Positions 42,931 through 47,395 of a stretch of 47,395 bases of DNA are shown here, piece by piece. Each line of letters starts with the position of its first letter. Positions within the stretch are counted from its first letter, which is position 1. The notes beneath the pieces were generated by a model, which did not search any database, was not told the DNA's origin, and saw nothing but the letters and a program-made list of their open reading frames with translations. The stretch comes from DATKZH01 sp964475955 (GTDB lineage: Bacteria > Planctomycetota > Planctomycetia > Pirellulales > Thermoguttaceae). Position numbers and translations under genes: made by a program. The stretch is taken from contig CAYYZY010000043.1 of NCBI GenBank assembly GCA_964475955.1, forward strand, positions 1 through 47,395, in the 5' to 3' direction.

Positions 42931-45129
42931 ATGGATCCCGCCGATCCGAGACCGCACGAGGCCGACGCCGAGCTCGAAAAAACGCGCAGCTCGGGCCAGC
43001 CGCCGCAAGAAGGCGGCGCAAATCCGGGTTCCCCTCCTCCGGACGCAGGCGGGTTCGACGGCGGCGGGGCCAGTTGGCACGGAAGCGTGAAGTACCCCCA
43101 GAGGGTCGGCCGTTTCTCCATCAAACGGTCCCTCGGGCTGGGGAGCTTCGGCGAGGTCTTTCTTGCGCACGACGAGGAGCTGGACCGCGCCGTCGCGCTC
43201 AAGTTCCCCCGGTTGGACCGCCTGACGGCCCGCGCCGACCGGGAAGGCTACATCGGCGAGGCGCGGAACGCCGCACGCCTGAAGCACCCCGGAATCATCT
43301 CGATCTACGACGTCCACACGGAAGGCGACTGGGCCTTCATCGTGATGGAGTACGTGCAGGGACTCGATCTGGCCGAGGTGCTGCGGCTGGAACGCCTCCG
43401 GCCGCTCCGCGCGGCCGAGGTGATGATCGAGGTCGCCGACGCCGTCAGCTATGCGCACGAGCAGGGCCTGGTACACCGCGATCTGAAGCCGGGCAACATC
43501 CTCCTGGACTGCGAGGGGCACGCGCACGTGGCCGACTTCGGGCTGGCCGTCCACGAGAAGGGGAAGCGCCTGCTCGAAGGGCAAGTCGCCGGGACGCCGT
43601 ACTACATGTCGCCGGAACAAGTCCGCGGGGAGACCCATCGGCTCGACGGGCGCACCGACGTGTGGAGCCTGGGCGTCGTCCTCTACGAGATGCTCACCGC
43701 CCAGCACCCCTTCTCCGGCAAGACGAGCCGGGAAGTGTTCGACGAAATCCAGCACCGCGAAGCGAAGCCCCCGCGCCAGGTGGATCGCAAGATCCCCGAA
43801 CGGTTGGAACGCGTCTGCCTCACCTGCCTCGCCAAACGCATGACCGACCGCTATCCCAGCGCCTCGGACCTGGCCGAAGACCTCGCCCGCTGGAGGCAGG
43901 CCACCCTCTCCGCGTGGGGTGCCCCGCCATCCTCGGCCTTGCCACGGGCCGTGTCGCCGGGCGCGACGGCCGCGGGCGCGGGGACGGGCTCCGCGTCGTC
44001 GGCGACCGCGCCGGGGCCGCGGCCGTCGAGCCTCGTCGATTCGAGCAAGCCGCCGGTCCGCGTGACCCCCAAGGGGCTTCGCTCCTTCGAGGCGGAGGAC
44101 ACCGAGTTCTTCCTCGCGCTGCTGCCCGGGCCGTTCGGTTACGACGGCCTGCCGTACAGCATCCGCTTCTGGAAGACGCGCATCGAAGAGACCGATCCCG
44201 ATCGGACGTTCCCCGTCGGCCTTCTCTACGGGCCGAGCGGCTGCGGGAAGTCGTCGCTGGTCAAGGCGGGGCTCCTGCCGCGGTTGGCCGACCACGTGCG
44301 GCCGGTCTACGTGGAAGCGACGGCCCAGGGCACGGAATCCCGATTGCTCCGCGGCCTGCGCAAGGTCTGTTACGGCCTTCCCGACGACGATTCCCTGGCC
44401 GGCGCGATCGTGGCCATCCGCGAGGGACAACCGCTGGAGCGCGGCGAGAAGGTCGTCGTCGTCCTCGACCAGTTCGAACAGTGGTTGCACGGCTGGCCCG
44501 CCGATCCGCAGATCGACCTGGTGCGCGCGCTGCGACACTGCGACGGGCGCAGCGTGCAGTGCCTGCTGATGGTGCGCGACGGCTTCGGCATGTCGGCCAT
44601 GCGGTTGATGAGCGCCCTGGAACGTCGCTTCGCTGAAGCGACTCGGCGGTGCGGAGGGAGTCGGCGTGGCCTTTCTGGAGGAAACCTTGGGAACCTCGGC
44701 CGCCAATCCCAAGTACCGCGCGCACCAGCGCGCCGCCCAGCGCGTGCTTCGCGCGCTCCTGCCCGATCAGGGCGCGTACATCCGCGGGCACGCGCTCTCG
44801 CGCCGGCAGTTGCCGGACGTTTCGGGCTACGCCAGGCGTCCCTCCGACTTCGAGGCGCTGCTCGGCATCCTGGACGGCGAGCTCCACCTGATCACGCCCA
44901 CCGATCCCCACTCGGAACCCGAGGAGGACGATCCGGAAGAAGCCGGCCTCGCGGGCGACGAAGGGCGCCAGGGCGAGACGAGCCCGTCGAGCCCCGCGAC
45001 CCAACGGCGCTACCAACTGACGCACGATTACCTCGTCCCCGCGCTGCGCAAGTGGCTTGCCCGCAAACAGCAGGAGACCCTGCGCGGCCGGGCCTCGCTT
45101 CTGCTGGCCGGCCAGGCCGAACTGTGTAG
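42931..45129 (+). CDS. Serine/threonine protein kinase with STAND-type NTPase, frameshifted N-terminal part
   Basis: ATG 42931 opens a 732-codon frame, but only residues 1-564 are protein-like. Kinase domain about 61-330: GLGSFGEV loop, Lys91 (VALKFPR), HRDLKPGN (182-189), DFG (202-204), SPEQ and RTDVWSLGVVLYE. A Ser/Gly/Ala linker follows, then an NTPase with Walker A GPSGCGKSS (434-442) and VVVVLDQFEQW as Walker B (508-518), ending LLMVRDGFGMSAMRLMSALE. Beyond about position 44622 the frame turns into arginine/proline-rich sequence, and the expected continuation appears in the +1-shifted frame of the next entry. Probably non-functional as written unless the genes are a pair. Confidence 0.75.
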   Translation: MDPADPRPHEADAELEKTRSSGQPPQEGGANPGSPPPDAGGFDGGGASWHGSVKYPQRVGRFSIKRSLGLGSFGEVFLAHDEELDRAVALKFPRLDRLTARADREGYIGEARNAARLKHPGIISIYDVHTEGDWAFIVMEYVQGLDLAEVLRLERLRPLRAAEVMIEVADAVSYAHEQGLVHRDLKPGNILLDCEGHAHVADFGLAVHEKGKRLLEGQVAGTPYYMSPEQVRGETHRLDGRTDVWSLGVVLYEMLTAQHPFSGKTSREVFDEIQHREAKPPRQVDRKIPERLERVCLTCLAKRMTDRYPSASDLAEDLARWRQATLSAWGAPPSSALPRAVSPGATAAGAGTGSASSATAPGPRPSSLVDSSKPPVRVTPKGLRSFEAEDTEFFLALLPGPFGYDGLPYSIRFWKTRIEETDPDRTFPVGLLYGPSGCGKSSLVKAGLLPRLADHVRPVYVEATAQGTESRLLRGLRKVCYGLPDDDSLAGAIVAIREGQPLERGEKVVVVLDQFEQWLHGWPADPQIDLVRALRHCDGRSVQCLLMVRDGFGMSAMRLMSALERRFAEATRRCGGSRRGLSGGNLGNLGRQSQVPRAPARRPARASRAPARSGRVHPRARALAPAVAGRFGLRQASLRLRGAARHPGRRAPPDHAHRSPLGTRGGRSGRSRPRGRRRAPGRDEPVEPRDPTALPTDARLPRPRAAQVACPQTAGDPARPGLASAGRPGRTV

Positions 45130-46813
45130 CGCCCGACCGGAGCGGCGATACCTGCCCTCGTTCGGCGAATGGGCCATGATCTCGCTGCTCACGCGGAAGT
45201 CGGCGTGGACCGACCGGGAGCGCGCGATGATGCGCCGCAGCACCCGGACCCATACGCTCCGGCTCGTGTTGGGGACGCTCTTGGCGATGGTTCTTCTCGT
45301 GGCCGGGCGGCAGTTTCAGGCCCGGCTCGACGCGCAGCGGCAGGAGAGCAACCGGCTGGTCGACTTGCTCGTTGCGGAGCTCTTGATGGCCGAATGGGAC
45401 CGAGTGCCGCAGATCACCGAGAAGCTCGAACCCTACCGCAAGCTCTGGCAGGATCGCCTCCGGCGAACGGCCGGCGACGCGTCGCGCCCGGCGGACCAGC
45501 GGATCCGAGCACACCTGGCGCTGGCCCCCAGCGAACCGAAGAGCGTGCCGCCGCTGGTGGAGCGGTTGCTGGCCGTCGACGACCAGAGCGCGGAGTGGCG
45601 CGTGCTGTTCCGCGTGCTCGCGGCCTACCCGCGGCACGTCGAGCTCGAGGCACAGAAGCAGCGCAAGCGATCGCCCCCCGGCGGCTCGGCGCGCCGGCGC
45701 AGGACGCAAAACGTCAGGGCGGCCAACGCGTGCATCGCCCTGGCGCGGCTGGGAGACGCCGACGTACTCTGGGAGGAGCTGGGCTCGTCCGAGCGGCCGG
45801 GCCTGCGCACGCGGCTGATCCACCGGCTGCACGGCTGCGGCGTCGACGGAAAGAGCCTGATCCGGGGATTGACCGAGGCGAACGACGCGTCGGCCTGCCA
45901 GGCCGTCCTCCTGGCGTTGGAAGCGTACCGCGACGACGGAATGAGCTCCAAGGATCGGCACGACCTGATCCAGCAGTGCTTCTCGCTCTACAGGTCGCAC
46001 CCCGATCCGGGAGTGCACTCGGCTGCCGAGTGGCTGCTCGCCCGGTGGGGGCTCAGCCGACAGCTCGAGGCGGCTCGTGCCGAGCTCGTGGGCCGGACGG
46101 TGGGCGACTGGTACGTGAACGGCCAGGAACAGACGATGATCGTCATTCGCGCCCCTTCGCTCCCCGCCTTCGCGATCGGCGCGCGGGAGGTGACGATCGA
46201 CGAGTTCGCGCGGTTCCGCCCGGCCGCCCCGCACGCCGACGACGTCAGCCCCGATGGGCGATGCCCGATGAACAAGGTGACTTGGCTCGAGGCGGCCCGG
46301 TACTGCCGCTGGCTGAGCGAGCGAGAGGGGATCGCCGAAGACCAGATGTGCTATCCGCCGGTCGACGAAATCACGCCGGGCGCCGCCCTTCCGGACGACT
46401 TCCTCGAGCGAACCGGCTACCGCCTGCCCTCCGAGGCGGAATGGGAGCGGGCGTGCGGCGCGGCGACCGGCACCAGCCGATTCTTCGGGGAGTCGGAAGA
46501 ATGGCTCCCGGAATACGCCTCGTACGACCTCTGCTCCGAGGGGCACCTCTGGCCGGTCGGGACGTTGAAGCCGAACCCGTGGGGCCTCTTCGACGTGTAC
46601 GGGAACGTGGCGGAGTGGTGCCACGGGCCGTTCGAGCCGTCCCTGGCGCCCGATCGTGCCGCAACGCCCGTGCGGGGCGAGGCCGTCGCGGTTCGCGGGG
46701 GGGCGTTCCTGTCCCCCGCGAAGGAGGCGACGACATTCCGGCGTGAACCCCAGTTCTTCGACAGCGACGTGAGCTTTATCGGCTTTCGCGTGGCCCGAAC
46801 CGTCGCGCCGTGA
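44666..46813 (+). CDS. C-terminal part of the same kinase: membrane helix and FGE-like domain
   Basis: The frame is open from before 44640 (LKRLGGAEGVGVAFLEE) and GTG 44666 is only the first possible initiator; no good ribosome site precedes it. 715 residues from there: a helical STAND-associated region with SGYARRPSDFEALLGILDGE and YQLTHDYLVPALRKWLARKQ, a transmembrane helix about 197-215 (LRLVLGTLLAMVLLVAG), a long helical spacer, and a C-terminal formylglycine-generating-enzyme-like (sulfatase-modifying factor) domain: VTIDEFARF, YRLPSEAEWERACGAATG, WGLFDVYGNVAEWCHG, VRGGAFLSPAKEATTFRREP, FIGFRVAR. The FGE active-site cysteine pair is not seen in the equivalent SPAKEATTFRR stretch, so it is likely a non-catalytic binding domain. 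Sequence matches the expected continuation of the kinase at 42931 with roughly 100 residues missing. Confidence 0.8.
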   Translation: MAFLEETLGTSAANPKYRAHQRAAQRVLRALLPDQGAYIRGHALSRRQLPDVSGYARRPSDFEALLGILDGELHLITPTDPHSEPEEDDPEEAGLAGDEGRQGETSPSSPATQRRYQLTHDYLVPALRKWLARKQQETLRGRASLLLAGQAELCSARPERRYLPSFGEWAMISLLTRKSAWTDRERAMMRRSTRTHTLRLVLGTLLAMVLLVAGRQFQARLDAQRQESNRLVDLLVAELLMAEWDRVPQITEKLEPYRKLWQDRLRRTAGDASRPADQRIRAHLALAPSEPKSVPPLVERLLAVDDQSAEWRVLFRVLAAYPRHVELEAQKQRKRSPPGGSARRRRTQNVRAANACIALARLGDADVLWEELGSSERPGLRTRLIHRLHGCGVDGKSLIRGLTEANDASACQAVLLALEAYRDDGMSSKDRHDLIQQCFSLYRSHPDPGVHSAAEWLLARWGLSRQLEAARAELVGRTVGDWYVNGQEQTMIVIRAPSLPAFAIGAREVTIDEFARFRPAAPHADDVSPDGRCPMNKVTWLEAARYCRWLSEREGIAEDQMCYPPVDEITPGAALPDDFLERTGYRLPSEAEWERACGAATGTSRFFGESEEWLPEYASYDLCSEGHLWPVGTLKPNPWGLFDVYGNVAEWCHGPFEPSLAPDRAATPVRGEAVAVRGGAFLSPAKEATTFRREPQFFDSDVSFIGFRVARTVAP

Positions 46814-47395
46814 GAGGAACGCCGGGGATTCCGTGTTCGGCTCCACGTGCGGGACGTCGCAGCCGCCGGGACGCGGAACGTGCGCTGCTCAAACGCGGGT
46901 GGCATCCCTGAAAGAGTCCAATCTGTCAACGGTTCGCCTGGCGCTTTCTTCCAGTGGGTAAGAGAGAGGCGTCCCTCTCCCTCCCCGTTGTCGCGGGTGG
47001 CACGGACGAATTTGCGCAGCGTGCCTTGCCACTCCGTCAGACGAATCCGCAAATTCGTCCGTGTTGCGAAGCAACGAGAGGGCACCGCCTTCCTCGTGTT
47101 GCTTCGCAAAGCGCGACGATTTTCCGAAAGCGTGCTCGGAAGTGGAAAGCGGGAGCGCGGAAAATCATCGGGGCTACCCAGTCCAACCGGCCGCGACCCC
47201 GCCGGTCCCCATATCTTCCCCTTCGTCCAGCGAAGTTGCGGACCACCTTGCGCAAATTCGTTGGTGCGACCCTCGCCCCCCCCTGCGGGTGGGGCCGCAG
47301 GGGTGGCCAAAGGATTCGTCTACACGGCGGCCTACGCTTACACTAGACTCAACCGACTTCCATGGACCGAGGGGGCGCCGGTCGCCTCGAAGGTC
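46814..47395. repeat. Terminal region with three stacked hairpins, no gene supported
   Basis: Perfect 16-bp inverted repeat 47001-47016 / 47048-47063 (CACGGACGAATTTGCG), followed by an 11-bp one (TGCGAAGCAAC with GTTGCTTCGCA, about 47066-47110) and a 9-bp one (GATTTTCCG with CGGAAAATC, about 47117-47168). The word GCAAATTCGT recurs at about 47248. Open frames here on both strands are arginine-rich or read through the repeats. Confidence 0.65.

Noticed and set aside
46417..47310. 297-codon minus-strand frame at the window end
   Set aside because: Reads through the hairpin cluster and antisense to the FGE-like domain.
1..47395. tRNA, rRNA, CRISPR array, phage or insertion sequence
   Set aside because: No T-loop consensus with a cloverleaf, no regularly spaced repeats with unique spacers, and no transposase or phage structural gene was found.

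Overview
The window comes from a GC-rich bacterium, very probably a member of the Planctomycetota. The markers are two prepilin-like DUF1559 proteins carrying the H-x9-DG signature, two ASPIC/UnbV FG-GAP lipoproteins, a large kinase/STAND/FGE-like protein of the planctomycete type, a secreted sulfatase, a GH172 protein, TPR lipoproteins, and many short dispersed hairpin repeats between genes. No rRNA, tRNA, CRISPR array, phage or insertion sequence was recognised. The assignment rests on gene content only.

Layout. 1-5882: an EndoQ-like PHP nuclease (cut by the window edge) behind csrA, then xylose isomerase, an HD protein divergent from it, a hairpin repeat and a SorC-like sugar-binding protein. 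6282-12764: threonine aldolase and a carbohydrate group (a truncated secreted GH-like protein, GH172, a secreted alpha/beta hydrolase). 13007-16058: ruvA with two paralogous zinc-ribbon membrane proteins. 16861-25662: two copies of a module, each a DUF1559 pilin-like protein, an accessory gene, a GC-rich terminator and an ASPIC/UnbV lipoprotein. 25775-28217: a UroD/MtaA-like protein and a membrane 4Fe-4S protein. 28468-34097: a small conserved protein, a TPR lipoprotein and a large CBS/PAS hybrid histidine kinase, with a divergent STAS protein. 34155-37834: a glycosyltransferase, a secreted low-complexity protein paired with an outer-membrane-type protein, and a small zinc-ribbon protein. 38204-40810: a TadE-TadG-DUF1573 operon with its promoter and leader. 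41054-46813: a sulfatase and a serine/threonine kinase split by an apparent deletion plus frameshift.

The most interesting object is the leader of the TadE/TadG operon (minus strand, about 40423-40811). A TTGACA/CATACT promoter, overlapped by a 7-bp inverted repeat, is followed by what reads as a cyclic di-GMP-I (GEMM-I) riboswitch, then a long hairpin, then the pseudopilin genes. This suggests direct second-messenger control of a Tad-type surface structure. Other points of note are an exact 84-bp in-frame tandem duplication in one ASPIC gene, the broken kinase, several dispersed hairpin families (one with perfect 14-bp terminal inverted repeats), and repeats lying inside two coding sequences.

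The window is strongly GC-biased, so long open frames opposite real genes are common; they were discarded. Starts were chosen from ribosome-binding-site spacing, and several are GTG or TTG.
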